Assembly (NCBI GenBank): GCA_004352715.1
Contig: SCFE01000025.1
Coordinates: forward strand, 305,442 to 369,441
Direction of reading: 5' to 3'
Source of the DNA: Hofstenia miamia
Lineage: Eukaryota > Xenacoelomorpha > Acoela
Length of the DNA stretch: 64,000 bases
The first letter of the stretch is position 1. Each line of letters opens with the position of its first letter. Position numbers and translations under genes: made by a program. Positions 23,151-35,900 of the stretch are shown here, piece after piece. The notes under the pieces were generated by a model. That model saw nothing but the letters and a program-made list of their open reading frames with translations, made no database searches and was not told the origin of the DNA.

Positions 23151-24894
23151 CTGGCTTGAAAGAAATTTTTTGAAAAGTACATTCAATCCTTTCTATTGAG
23201 CCATTCACCTTACCCCGCCTTTTCTATATTTATAGTTTAAAGCATAGATTAAGAAAAATTGCTTTGAGCAAATATTTGTTATTCAAAAATAGTTAAAACA
23301 ATGCTTTTTTTCAGCCAAATTATATCTAAAATGTAATTTTTCTTAACCAATGCATCAAACTGTAACTTAATTCTTTGCTGGTATACTGTTGCCATTACCT
23401 TGTGTCTGGGTGCTTCTTTACCCTGCTTCTTCTGGTTGTTTGTCCACTTCATCTAATTATCAGATCTTCAGCCTCATCCTTCTTTACTGAGCTAATGGTT
23501 GCTTTCCTATCTTTTCATTATATCTTTATCCAATTGTTACTCTCCTCTTTTCAGAGTTTTCTGTATTCTTACAGTATTTTTCATGCATTGCTTTCTATCT
23601 GTAACTTAATAGTTTTCTGTCTCCATCCTATTCTTTTATGCCTTCTTTTGTCACACAAATTTATGCTGGTTTGACTCTGAGCAGGATAAAACCACCAATA
23701 TCCCATGAGGTCTAGGTCCTCCCCAGGACCCAGGCTTACAGAAGTTCTCTACTCCCGCAGTTCTCCAGGCTTTTACGAACTACTAAACAGAATAATTTAA
23801 CTTACAACAACTTACACAATCTCTCTCTACTTACAAAAATTTTCCCTCCTACTGCCTATAAGCTATGCAGTCTACTTATGCTCTAATATCCTATTCCTGC
23901 CTTATCACGTTTTAACATATACCTATTCTATACAAGTTTCTCTCTCCTACTATTGGAAGGCCTACTGTCACTTATTCCTATTTGCAAGCTCTGCATTTAT
24001 CACTTAACTTAGGTCATATAAAAAATTGCTGACTCGACATGCTCATCTCCACTTAGGTATAGAGTTATATCCACTGCTAAAAATTTCCTCATCCCCCTCT
24101 TAGTTCTCTTAATTCATTCACATATTTATTGCCTCTATGCTCTTCTTCCCATTCAATTCTGACTTACATCATCTAGCCTCCGCATGTATTCTTTGGTTAT
24201 CTCCTCATATTCAGTTAAATATTTCTACATAAATCTAAGCACTTTTAACCTTTCTTAATCTCTGCACTATTGATGTCTTCAAGTCCTGCTCGGCAGTGCA
24301 CTTGCCCTTTATCACTGGAGTGAAGTTATCAAATGCAAGATTCAACACAGACTCTCTACTTGTATTCTTCAATCTCAATACTTGATTTTACAACATATTC
24401 CTTGCCTCATTTAAGTTTGCAAAGATTGGGAATAGGTCTCCCAGAAATAAGCCTGCCTAAGTCCCAGGTTATTATTATTATTATTCTTATTATTACTAGG
24501 AAACTGCCTGTGTTATGCACGGGGATTTCAATGAGCTGTGTTAGATATTTGATGAATGAATAAACTTTAAATAATCCATATGTTGGGTTTTTAATATTTT
24601 AGGAACGAAAAAAGTAATAAATGTAATCATCATACATTGGTAAAATGATTTTTTATTCACAATTTTAGCATATGACTCTCCTTAATTAATCATTTATATT
24701 ATAAACACATTCAAAGCATGGTAGCTCCTAATGCAAAAGAGTGTACAGTATTTAAAAAACATAACCGCAACTTATCATATAATTCAGTGCATATACAGTA
24801 TATATTTACATGCATTTTGTTAAATTAGAAACATGAACACCAGTCTATACAAATTTTGATGAAGAGAAGGAATCTCACAAATGTATATCATCAG
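23151..24894. repeat. 1744-bp unit, copy 2
   Basis: Exact second copy of 21406-23149; offset 1745 including the N. It is followed by unique sequence at 24895 (TATCTGATACATTGC). Confidence 0.8.
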
Positions 24895-25994
24895 TATCTG
24901 ATACATTGCTGCACAAAACACCAGCGAGTCTATAAGGAACATACCGCAATTAACTGTTCGCGCTTTGCCCCATTCTTATGCTGTTTATATAATGAGCATT
25001 GTATTACATTTAGGTTAAAAATATTATCGTAAGTTGATTACACATTAAATTTAATGTATTAAGTAACTTAGAACAGTATGAACACTCAATTTTTCCTAGA
25101 TGGCAGACATCTGCTATATGCTGACGTCTCCTTTATCACTAAATCAAGTATTAAAAAAATCTTCAACTGCTAGCACGCTCTGCAACCTGAAATGTGTTTG
25201 GCTGCTTACAGATATTTTATGGTCATATCAAAACAGCATATTTTCAGTCAGCTGCAACAAACCAATTTCTTAGAAATAAAGTTTCCCACTTTACCCCAAC
25301 TATCTCATTTTAATTCACCTTCCCTTACATGCATTTCTTCCTATTTGCATCAATAGTTTCTTCCATATAGCCTATGTCCATTGAAATTGACAAATCAAAT
25401 AGCAGGTATAGCAGTAAAAGCATTTACAACTGAAAATTAATAAAGTTGACTAAATAGCATTAATAGGACTTACAGTTGCCCCAATGATTAGATGTAGGTG
25501 GAGGGAGCAAGGCAAGACTGCGTACCTTGAGATTTGACACCTCTTGAAAATACCACGTCTCCTATAATATATGTTTATCAAAGAATATATTTTGGGTGGG
25601 CTGCAATAGACAAACCCTTTAAGTGCACGATATAATTTCTCGAATGTAACAGTGTAATTTAAGTTGTAAGGACGTTATTGTCCAGAGCTGCATTTAATAA
25701 GGAACACTGCTCTACATTTTCCTATGGTGTTGTTTGCACATAATATATCTTTAATTTCCTGTCGAAAATTTTCTTAATACTAATGTATTCATTTAGAAAA
25801 CAAATATCATACTTCAATGGATATGTGTTGATGCGTTTAAAAAATCAGCACCTGTTCAAATACTTTTGTTAATAACGAGAATGCGTTATATTAATGTGGA
25901 ATCTTTAAAAGAAAGTCAATGAAACACTACAAGATTAGAGAATCTCTTATAGTTACTGATAATGAATATTAACATATATAATTCTAACTCTGTT

Positions 25995-26032
<38 letters not shown>
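24895..26032. other. unassigned sequence ending in a (TC)n(TA)n tract at a gap
   Basis: No supported gene. A phrase at about 25180-25205 (GCACGCTCTGCAACCTGAAATGTGT) recurs in similar form just after the gap at 27033-27060, hinting at a repeat that spans or flanks the gap. The stretch ends in TC then TA dinucleotides. Confidence 0.4.
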
Positions 26033-27032
26033 NNNNNNNNNNNNNNNNNNNNNNNNNNNNNNNNNNNNNNNNNNNNNNNNNNNNNNNNNNNNNNNNNNNN
26101 NNNNNNNNNNNNNNNNNNNNNNNNNNNNNNNNNNNNNNNNNNNNNNNNNNNNNNNNNNNNNNNNNNNNNNNNNNNNNNNNNNNNNNNNNNNNNNNNNNNN
26201 NNNNNNNNNNNNNNNNNNNNNNNNNNNNNNNNNNNNNNNNNNNNNNNNNNNNNNNNNNNNNNNNNNNNNNNNNNNNNNNNNNNNNNNNNNNNNNNNNNNN
26301 NNNNNNNNNNNNNNNNNNNNNNNNNNNNNNNNNNNNNNNNNNNNNNNNNNNNNNNNNNNNNNNNNNNNNNNNNNNNNNNNNNNNNNNNNNNNNNNNNNNN
26401 NNNNNNNNNNNNNNNNNNNNNNNNNNNNNNNNNNNNNNNNNNNNNNNNNNNNNNNNNNNNNNNNNNNNNNNNNNNNNNNNNNNNNNNNNNNNNNNNNNNN
26501 NNNNNNNNNNNNNNNNNNNNNNNNNNNNNNNNNNNNNNNNNNNNNNNNNNNNNNNNNNNNNNNNNNNNNNNNNNNNNNNNNNNNNNNNNNNNNNNNNNNN
26601 NNNNNNNNNNNNNNNNNNNNNNNNNNNNNNNNNNNNNNNNNNNNNNNNNNNNNNNNNNNNNNNNNNNNNNNNNNNNNNNNNNNNNNNNNNNNNNNNNNNN
26701 NNNNNNNNNNNNNNNNNNNNNNNNNNNNNNNNNNNNNNNNNNNNNNNNNNNNNNNNNNNNNNNNNNNNNNNNNNNNNNNNNNNNNNNNNNNNNNNNNNNN
26801 NNNNNNNNNNNNNNNNNNNNNNNNNNNNNNNNNNNNNNNNNNNNNNNNNNNNNNNNNNNNNNNNNNNNNNNNNNNNNNNNNNNNNNNNNNNNNNNNNNNN
26901 NNNNNNNNNNNNNNNNNNNNNNNNNNNNNNNNNNNNNNNNNNNNNNNNNNNNNNNNNNNNNNNNNNNNNNNNNNNNNNNNNNNNNNNNNNNNNNNNNNNN
27001 NNNNNNNNNNNNNNNNNNNNNNNNNNNNNNNN
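26033..27032. other. assembly gap, 1000 N
   Basis: Exactly 1000 Ns, a conventional placeholder for a gap of unknown size, starting inside a TA microsatellite. Confidence 0.98.
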
Positions 27033-27889
27033 TGCACGCTTCTAGATCTGAAATGTGTCTCGGATTGTATCTCTTCTCGCATTTGTTGGGAATGATTGAA
27101 TACTTTCCTCTACAAAAGACTGCTCAGAGTTCTGGCACTATTTGCCATGCATAAGCAAAATTGTCATGACGATAGCACTGCTATCAAATTTAATGAAATT
27201 ATTCCATCAATTGTTACTACTCTAAGCACCTACAGTTCAAAATGGCTTATACATTAGGCATCTAATTCTTTAAATAATTAATTTGAAATTATAAAAACGC
27301 ATATGTTCTTTTAGTAATATTTTTTAAATAAATAATTTTGCATGTGATGATGTATCTCTAGAATTAATAATAAGAAATTTACTTAATCATGCTAAGCTAA
27401 AGGTGAAAAATCATTTGAAAATATTTCAAAAAATTGCATAAACAAAAATAAGTTTATTTGTTAATAATTATGAAATTCATACATTGTAGGATATCAAATT
27501 CAAATTTAATTTATTTATATTCACAGTTTATTCTTTATATCTTACATAATACATTACAGATCTTAAAATTTCAATCTATTCAATTTAGACAGTCAACAAT
27601 CTTCAGATTTCATATGAAACAGGTAAAAATGTTTTGTAAACTTAACTTCCTATCAATAAAAATATAATATCGCTTATAGCAACTCACTAGATGCTGTTTA
27701 TCATAATGCCGGCTGTTAGCTCCCAATTCATAAGCAAAAAGGAACAACATTATAATTTGAAGGGCTGAACTGTTGTCCTCCCAGGCAAATTTGGGACACC
27801 AGATACGAGTTCAGTAGGAGATCGTTTTTACCTTGTTCTCGTATGGGAACATTGGTAGAATTTCAGTTAATAAACATAGTAATCTCTAC
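27033..27889. other. AT-rich, nothing recognised
   Basis: Only short low-complexity frames are present (for example 27458-27667). Confidence 0.4.
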
Positions 27890-28048
27890 ATGTTTCAGCT
27901 TATGTTTGGGGTGTCAATGACAATGTGTTGCATTATTCAGTCGGGAATACCATCAAACGAATTGCACGTCGAGATGCCTAGGTATTTAAATATTGATGGA
28001 AATCAAAGAAACGAGGTCAGGCATGTTCCGTTTCCAATGATGCAATGA
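27890..28048 (+). CDS. possible small secreted peptide or exon (52 codons)
   Basis: The ATG at 27890 opens with a hydrophobic stretch (MFQLMFGVSMTMCCIIQSG) that could be a signal peptide. A hydrophilic tail of about 30 residues follows (NELHVEMPRYLNIDGNQRNE) and it stops at 28046-28048. Composition is less AT-rich than the surroundings and includes several CpGs. An acceptor-like atgtttcag lies inside the first codons, so it could instead be an exon. No homology is recognised. A single-N copy join begins at 28032, inside its end. Confidence 0.25.
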   Translation: MFQLMFGVSMTMCCIIQSGIPSNELHVEMPRYLNIDGNQRNEVRHVPFPMMQ

Positions 28049-30283
28049 GTGCGAGTGTTTGATTGGCGAGTGTTTCCTGTTGTTTGCTTGACAAATTATT
28101 CCCGTATGTTACCCCTGAATCCAACAGAAGAATTAGACAAACTCAATGGCGGTATCTTCATGTCACAATGTAATAACTGAATTGGAAATTTCAAATTATT
28201 TTCATAATTGAAATTATTTATTTGAATAAGAGGAATACATGTATATTTATCTACATAGAGTTTCAATAATACATTTATATTTATCTACACAAAGCATAAA
28301 TTTAGAAATTTAACAAGGCTTGATGCAAAATATTTACCCCTTGGATCTCCTGGGACAAATATTGCACTCCCAGCACCCTTATTCCCTAGCCTCTGTCTCA
28401 AATATATTATCAAATTCATTATTTCAATTAGCAATTACCACGTACAGGCATCCAAATATATTAAAGAATTCGCGTAACTTGATGCGCTCATTTGTAAAAT
28501 ATAAGCTTTGAGAGCTGTCATGCAATGTATACGCTCAAAATGTCAGGATTCCTTTCCGGGGAATACTGCAAAAGCATAGAATCAAATAGATTATATGAAA
28601 ATTATTAATATTTTTAGAAAACATTATTGTAGACCACTTTAATTGATTAAGACATATTAGATGTCTCCAAACATTTTTAAGGCCTGGGGGGACTTTCGTC
28701 TATTCATTTTGAAGTTTCTATTGTAATTAGAATAGTGATGTGTCGTGGTGAAAAAATTATTCTGTCCTGACCTGTTTCAGTTAAATTAAATTTAACCAGA
28801 TTAATCTTGTTTTCAACCTGATATTAACCTGTTTTCAACCTAGTTTTATGGAAATATATCAAATTAATCAAGGAATGAAAAGAATACACTGTATATCTGC
28901 ATGAATGAATTTATGCAAAGCTAATGCATAATAAAATCAATACACTTTAGTCCCATTATTATAAAGAGCACCATCAAGACAGCAGCGCTGTTTGGAAACA
29001 ATGAAACCTGCTGATAAGAACAGTCTTTCTGACGGTTCGCTGCATGCTGGTGCTTAAAAAACTTTTGAGGCGTCATTCAAGAAATTAACAATGCTCCATT
29101 GCTTTCTCACAATACAGATGCTGTATACCAAATTAATATGCTATGGGTGGAGTGGATCAGATTGAAAAAGATATTGCTAATTAGAATTTTGAAGCAGTGG
29201 GGAAGAAATGACAGAAAAACGGGGTAACTTGAAACACTTTGTTTAATCAACAGATATCAATTATATTCAGAGATATATTACATTAAGATTGTATTAGAAC
29301 GATCACCTGATAACATATGGACTCCGACACACACACACACGCGAGCTCACACACACGCACTCTCTCTCTCTCTCTCTTGAGCAATGCTCAACCATGCTTA
29401 GTTCATTCATCCATTCTCATTGCATCGTTTTCAGTGCCATTTTAGATATCACGTCATGCCTCGTGAATACGTGAAAGGCAACAAGAGATCCTACCAAATT
29501 TACGACCCGAATGATTTCGAGGCTGCTTTAAAAGAAGTAGGTAAGCTAAATCTCTCAGAAAATCAAGTGCAAAATATGGGATCAGTCTCATGACACTGAG
29601 TCGCAAATGACGTGGTTTGCATGTGAAGAAACCTGTTACTCCTCCTGCTCTCACCAATAAGAGGAAGGATCCATGGTGATTACAGTGCAGCAGGTGACCG
29701 CATGGGCTATGGGTTTTCCCAAGCGTGACTTCCGCCGTCGCATCAAGTCTTACTTGGATGCAAATCATCGCAGTGTCTACAGTTTCAAGAAAAACTTACC
29801 TGGAATTGACTTCGTTAACAGTTTCTGTGAAAGGAGAAACTTTACAATAAGAAAACTAGGTGATATCAAAGTTGCAAGCGCTTCAATTTCATCAGATGAT
29901 TCTTTGACAACTTTTCAACAGCTGGTGACATCGCAACAGAAAACATGTTCAACTTCAACAAGACCTTTGTTCCAGACGATCCTGGTGTGGCAAAGGTGCT
30001 TGTACAAAGAGGAAAACGTAGAGAGGAGGTCCCTCTGATGCAGTGTATGCAATAATTAAGTCTGGCTGTCTTGAAATGAAGATCCTTGAAGCATGGTTTG
30101 TAGATGTCTTCCTTGTAACTGCCCGCAGCAGACCTGGCAGAAAGCTGTTGGTTACTGACAATTTTGCAAGCCTCAAAGGTGATGCAGCTAGTCAAAAAAC
30201 ATGCCATCTATTTTACTGCTCTGCCACCAAACGCAACTCATGTTCTTCAATCTTTGGATGTCACAGTCTTTCACCCAATGAAG
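28032..30283. repeat. 2252-bp contig end, copy 1 of the Tigger locus
   Basis: 28032-30199 is identical to 30285-32452. 29782-30283 is identical to 32454-32955. Single Ns at 30284 and 32453 mark the joins. Copy 2 is wholly contained in copy 1, and copy 3 continues into unique 3' sequence. The simplest reading is one locus represented by overlapping contigs that were scaffolded but not merged. Confidence 0.8.
29456..30283 (+). pseudogene. Tigger/pogo transposase relic, copy 1 (N-terminal and central parts)
   Basis: The start MPREYVKGNKRSYQIYD is the usual opening of pogo/Tigger proteins before a psq-type helix-turn-helix. A frameshift or stop after 45 codons (29591) is followed in another frame by a YGISLMTLSRK helix remnant. 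The CENP-B-type region then reads on from 29673: GFPKRDFRRRIKSYLDANHR, then LPGIDFVNSFCERR. The first catalytic aspartate block, normally NYDET, is NFNKT, so the Asp is lost. VPDDPG and the second-Asp block TDNFASLKGD follow. The protein is broken and not functional. Confidence 0.75.
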
Positions 30284-30284
30284 N

Positions 30285-32452
30285 TTCCAATGATGCAATG
30301 AGTGCGAGTGTTTGATTGGCGAGTGTTTCCTGTTGTTTGCTTGACAAATTATTCCCGTATGTTACCCCTGAATCCAACAGAAGAATTAGACAAACTCAAT
30401 GGCGGTATCTTCATGTCACAATGTAATAACTGAATTGGAAATTTCAAATTATTTTCATAATTGAAATTATTTATTTGAATAAGAGGAATACATGTATATT
30501 TATCTACATAGAGTTTCAATAATACATTTATATTTATCTACACAAAGCATAAATTTAGAAATTTAACAAGGCTTGATGCAAAATATTTACCCCTTGGATC
30601 TCCTGGGACAAATATTGCACTCCCAGCACCCTTATTCCCTAGCCTCTGTCTCAAATATATTATCAAATTCATTATTTCAATTAGCAATTACCACGTACAG
30701 GCATCCAAATATATTAAAGAATTCGCGTAACTTGATGCGCTCATTTGTAAAATATAAGCTTTGAGAGCTGTCATGCAATGTATACGCTCAAAATGTCAGG
30801 ATTCCTTTCCGGGGAATACTGCAAAAGCATAGAATCAAATAGATTATATGAAAATTATTAATATTTTTAGAAAACATTATTGTAGACCACTTTAATTGAT
30901 TAAGACATATTAGATGTCTCCAAACATTTTTAAGGCCTGGGGGGACTTTCGTCTATTCATTTTGAAGTTTCTATTGTAATTAGAATAGTGATGTGTCGTG
31001 GTGAAAAAATTATTCTGTCCTGACCTGTTTCAGTTAAATTAAATTTAACCAGATTAATCTTGTTTTCAACCTGATATTAACCTGTTTTCAACCTAGTTTT
31101 ATGGAAATATATCAAATTAATCAAGGAATGAAAAGAATACACTGTATATCTGCATGAATGAATTTATGCAAAGCTAATGCATAATAAAATCAATACACTT
31201 TAGTCCCATTATTATAAAGAGCACCATCAAGACAGCAGCGCTGTTTGGAAACAATGAAACCTGCTGATAAGAACAGTCTTTCTGACGGTTCGCTGCATGC
31301 TGGTGCTTAAAAAACTTTTGAGGCGTCATTCAAGAAATTAACAATGCTCCATTGCTTTCTCACAATACAGATGCTGTATACCAAATTAATATGCTATGGG
31401 TGGAGTGGATCAGATTGAAAAAGATATTGCTAATTAGAATTTTGAAGCAGTGGGGAAGAAATGACAGAAAAACGGGGTAACTTGAAACACTTTGTTTAAT
31501 CAACAGATATCAATTATATTCAGAGATATATTACATTAAGATTGTATTAGAACGATCACCTGATAACATATGGACTCCGACACACACACACACGCGAGCT
31601 CACACACACGCACTCTCTCTCTCTCTCTCTTGAGCAATGCTCAACCATGCTTAGTTCATTCATCCATTCTCATTGCATCGTTTTCAGTGCCATTTTAGAT
31701 ATCACGTCATGCCTCGTGAATACGTGAAAGGCAACAAGAGATCCTACCAAATTTACGACCCGAATGATTTCGAGGCTGCTTTAAAAGAAGTAGGTAAGCT
31801 AAATCTCTCAGAAAATCAAGTGCAAAATATGGGATCAGTCTCATGACACTGAGTCGCAAATGACGTGGTTTGCATGTGAAGAAACCTGTTACTCCTCCTG
31901 CTCTCACCAATAAGAGGAAGGATCCATGGTGATTACAGTGCAGCAGGTGACCGCATGGGCTATGGGTTTTCCCAAGCGTGACTTCCGCCGTCGCATCAAG
32001 TCTTACTTGGATGCAAATCATCGCAGTGTCTACAGTTTCAAGAAAAACTTACCTGGAATTGACTTCGTTAACAGTTTCTGTGAAAGGAGAAACTTTACAA
32101 TAAGAAAACTAGGTGATATCAAAGTTGCAAGCGCTTCAATTTCATCAGATGATTCTTTGACAACTTTTCAACAGCTGGTGACATCGCAACAGAAAACATG
32201 TTCAACTTCAACAAGACCTTTGTTCCAGACGATCCTGGTGTGGCAAAGGTGCTTGTACAAAGAGGAAAACGTAGAGAGGAGGTCCCTCTGATGCAGTGTA
32301 TGCAATAATTAAGTCTGGCTGTCTTGAAATGAAGATCCTTGAAGCATGGTTTGTAGATGTCTTCCTTGTAACTGCCCGCAGCAGACCTGGCAGAAAGCTG
32401 TTGGTTACTGACAATTTTGCAAGCCTCAAAGGTGATGCAGCTAGTCAAAAAA
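30285..32452. repeat. copy 2 of the Tigger locus (2168 bp, identical)
   Basis: Exact copy of 28032-30199, bounded on both sides by one N. It carries the same decayed transposase start (ATG at 31709) and stops before the catalytic C-terminal part. Confidence 0.8.
31709..32452 (+). pseudogene. Tigger/pogo transposase relic, copy 2
   Basis: Identical to the first 744 bases of the relic at 29456, cut by the N at 32453 in the middle of the second catalytic block. It carries no independent information. Confidence 0.7.
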
Positions 32453-32453
32453 N

Positions 32454-33380
32454 GTTTCAAGAAAAACTTACCTGGAATTGACTTCGTTAACAGTTTCTGT
32501 GAAAGGAGAAACTTTACAATAAGAAAACTAGGTGATATCAAAGTTGCAAGCGCTTCAATTTCATCAGATGATTCTTTGACAACTTTTCAACAGCTGGTGA
32601 CATCGCAACAGAAAACATGTTCAACTTCAACAAGACCTTTGTTCCAGACGATCCTGGTGTGGCAAAGGTGCTTGTACAAAGAGGAAAACGTAGAGAGGAG
32701 GTCCCTCTGATGCAGTGTATGCAATAATTAAGTCTGGCTGTCTTGAAATGAAGATCCTTGAAGCATGGTTTGTAGATGTCTTCCTTGTAACTGCCCGCAG
32801 CAGACCTGGCAGAAAGCTGTTGGTTACTGACAATTTTGCAAGCCTCAAAGGTGATGCAGCTAGTCAAAAAACATGCCATCTATTTTACTGCTCTGCCACC
32901 AAACGCAACTCATGTTCTTCAATCTTTGGATGTCACAGTCTTTCACCCAATGAAGTTGGTGTGGCGAGACATCTTGGAAAATTTTCGGAGGGAATCGAGA
33001 AACAGGGGATCATTCCCAAAGGAACATTTTCCCATTAAGCTGTCAGAATTATGGCACAAAATGAAGCTAAAAAATGTTGCCTTGATCTCCGGTTTCTACT
33101 GCACGGGCCTCCATCCTTTGAACATGGCTGAGCCATTGAAGAGTTTTCCCGGAGGAGCAGATTTGACATGAGGTGAAATTGGGAGGAAATTGAACAATGT
33201 TATCGTCGCTTTGATAAGGGAAACAGAGGTGAAGGAGACAGCCAAGAAAAGAAGAAAAGAGAGCCGAAGATTCTGCCTGGCCTAGATTTGGCCACTGAGA
33301 CAGAAGTTGCTGGACCTTCAGGAAGGTGCGCATCTGGTGGACCATCCCAATCTACTCTATTGATTTATTGAGTGAGGACG
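32454..33380 (+). pseudogene. Tigger/pogo transposase relic, copy 3 with C-terminus
   Basis: Starts in the middle of the DNA-binding region (identical to 29782 onward) and alone continues past 32955. The frame from about 32836 to 33171 gives the signature DDE_1 end: FTALPPNATHVLQSLDVTVF, with the third catalytic Asp in SLD, then FHPMKLVWRDILENF, FPKEHFPIKLSELWHKM and ISGFYCTGLHPLN. A charged tail follows. Frame changes earlier in the gene remain, so it is a relic. This copy supplies the true 3' half of the element. Confidence 0.78.
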
Positions 33381-33846
33381 GTGAATCCGGCAAGGACAAT
33401 GACAAATAATATTCTTGCTCCTCCTGCCAGTGTGATTATAAGACCTATACCAGACCTGATTGGCTGCAGTCATCAATCAAGAAGTCGTCCGTAATTGTTA
33501 TTCAAGCTTCAGGAAACGATGCAATCTCTGTTTGGAGCAAGATTGTGAATATTTTGAACAGTTGCTGTGAAATTGCTGTTATTTACCGTGATAAGTCATA
33601 ATCAGTTATATTTTATTGAAGAATAGCAGTGTTTCAAGTTAGCCCCTATTACCAAAAAATATATCCTTTGTTTGGACTCAGCCTACGTTTTCAGTTGCAA
33701 ATGTTTTTAAATGGTGAAAAGTCCATTTTGTTGATATTACATAGCATTCAATTCATGAGTAGTCTCTTGATTCTGGGTGAATAACTTCCAATACTTTTTT
33801 AAACAAATACTAAAAAAGTGTTTCAACTTACCTCGTTTTATGGTAC

Positions 33847-34474
33847 TTTTGTATCACTGGTTGATGCATGGCCATAGATATATTTCTCATGGATTTTATT
33901 CAAATAACCTAGTACAGAGCAATCCAATTACCACATGTTTTACTTAGACTTTGAGTTTAGACGTAAGTTTGTACATCAATATATCTAAGCAAACATTTAT
34001 AACATAAAATAGAAATAATAATTGAAGATGTTCAAAATCTAAGAAAGCCACAGTATAAAGGAATGTCTCATCTCGTGCCTAATCATTGCAGGTGCACCTC
34101 TTCTCAAATGGCTTATTGTCTGTACAATAGGTATTTGAAGAATTGGAATACTTTGCGGGTTTTTATTAAAAAATTATTATTTTCAAGTACTTCGGTCACA
34201 GGAATAATTTCTATCACAAGCATTCACAATTACAAGGAAGCACATTTGTCAATAGATAGGTTACTTCTTTTTGTCAGCATCAAGTACTTTTTTAAGAAAA
34301 TTTGTCTATAATATGCCAAATACGTCCATAACATTAGACGAAATGTACAAAATTATGTTATATATGCATTAAGTACTTGAGTACAAAAATAATAATGTTA
34401 ATTTGAAACTTAGGTCTAAAATAGTTATTACTTAATAATTTATTTTGTACAACCTGTTCTTAAGTTAAAGGGAA

Positions 34475-34528
<54 letters not shown>

Positions 34529-35900
34529 ATTCAAAAGTGGTCATTCTGTTTCAGTTGACAATTTATGTGTAAAAAAGAAATATGATAATTAAATAAATGA
34601 ACACTCACCTCTTCAGTTGATAATTTCCTCTAGAATGAGTAAAATAAAGAATTTTAATACAAGTAAATATCTTAATATATTATACACTAATACAAAATGC
34701 TTGACTTTTTCGTATTTATTTAATTTCTAAAACTATATTATTGCGCTCTACTATTTTCAGAACAAAAACTTACTAGACATTTGCTTGAATAAAAAGTTGA
34801 TAATATGTCCTGCTACATGCTAATTTTTTTACCACATAATTCAACTTATTAAAGAATAATTCTAAATCACTGTAAACACAAAAAAATCTAAAATTCATTC
34901 AGGTAGTCAAATGAGGTCATGGCAAATATAGTTAAATTTCAATTTCTGTAACTGAGGACACATGACAGCTCAAACATTTTTTAATAGTTTGTTTTCACAA
35001 AGCTAAAATTTCATTAGAGTGCACAGTGGGGCAGAAATTCAAGTTTGGAAAAAAATATTATGATATTGGGAATATTTATTTATTATGCATAACATTGTTT
35101 CCAATGACACAATAAAGTTTTAGGAATATTGATAATGAGTGATCATTTTATGTTTTTGATGTATTTTGTGTCTAAATTTTTTCATAAGTACCCGCATATC
35201 ACAATTCAATGATTTCGTTTGTTAAACAAGGTTTTTTCTCATTATGTTCAGAAGATATAATGGCAATCAACTCGAAACTTTAAAATTTAATATCACTAAA
35301 CTATATCCATTCGAAAACATGCACTGGAATGGATTAATTCCACTATTGTGTTGTGACTGAGGTTTCAAATTTTACTATCTCAATAACTCGAAACGTGTTT
35401 TTATAACTTAGCCCGTTTTATTCATGTGATCTTCATATATATACATATATATGGTGTAACAAAATTTTCTCCCCATTGGATAAATAGATTGAACAATACG
35501 TGTATCAAAATTTTGTTTCGTGTTAAAACGAACCAGTGCTTTGACTAAACTGACTTAACTCTCCTTTGCATTTGCTATCAACGCATTGTTTAGAATATTT
35601 ATTAGAAGCATTATTTTTTCATAATTACGCATGCAGCCAGAGTTTTTGTCCAAAAGTACGTCATTTTATTTGATTATGTCACAAGTTTTTTGAGACCTTA
35701 TTTTTGAACACGCTTGATAGTCTCAATGTACGATCAAACAATTTGTATCAGTTCCTCAGACAGATCAAACTTCTGAGGAAGTGATGGCTACACTCTCATT
35801 TGTAACGAAAGTTTGACCCCATGTGGAGACATTTTTGTTTAAGTCCCCTCAAACTATATTCTCCCTCTGTATATTGACATTATCAAAGATAGACGTATAT
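33847..35900. other. AT-rich, nothing recognised
   Basis: Contains a 49-bp TA tract at 34477-34525. No supported gene was found on either strand. Confidence 0.45.

Larger units (their letters stand above)
29209..33846 (+). mobile_element. Tigger/pogo DNA transposon (interrupted by assembly duplications)
   Basis: The left terminal region AACGGGGTAACTTGAAACAC (about 29218) and the right terminal region GTGTTTCAACTTACCTCGTT (about 33818) are inverted copies with two mismatches. The right side has a second inverted copy at about 33629-33646 (TGTTTCAAGTTAGCCCC). Removing the probable duplicated contig ends leaves an element of about 2.0 kb, a normal size for Tigger-like elements. AC and TC microsatellites sit between the left end and the transposase start (29327-29378). 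Confidence 0.65.

Noticed and set aside
21406-24894. Recent biological segmental duplication
   Set aside because: Exact identity including microsatellites and a single N exactly at the joint fit unmerged contigs better; kept as a finding for checking.
25916-27095. Long frames on both strands spanning the first N gap
   Set aside because: They are open only because Ns translate as unknown; the flanks are TC/TA repeats. The same holds for frames over 44089-45324 and 60107-60997.
29454-29768. Minus-strand frames over the Tigger element (also 29866-30207, 31707-32021, 32119-32541)
   Set aside because: They are antisense shadows of the plus-strand transposase relic, which has recognisable domains.
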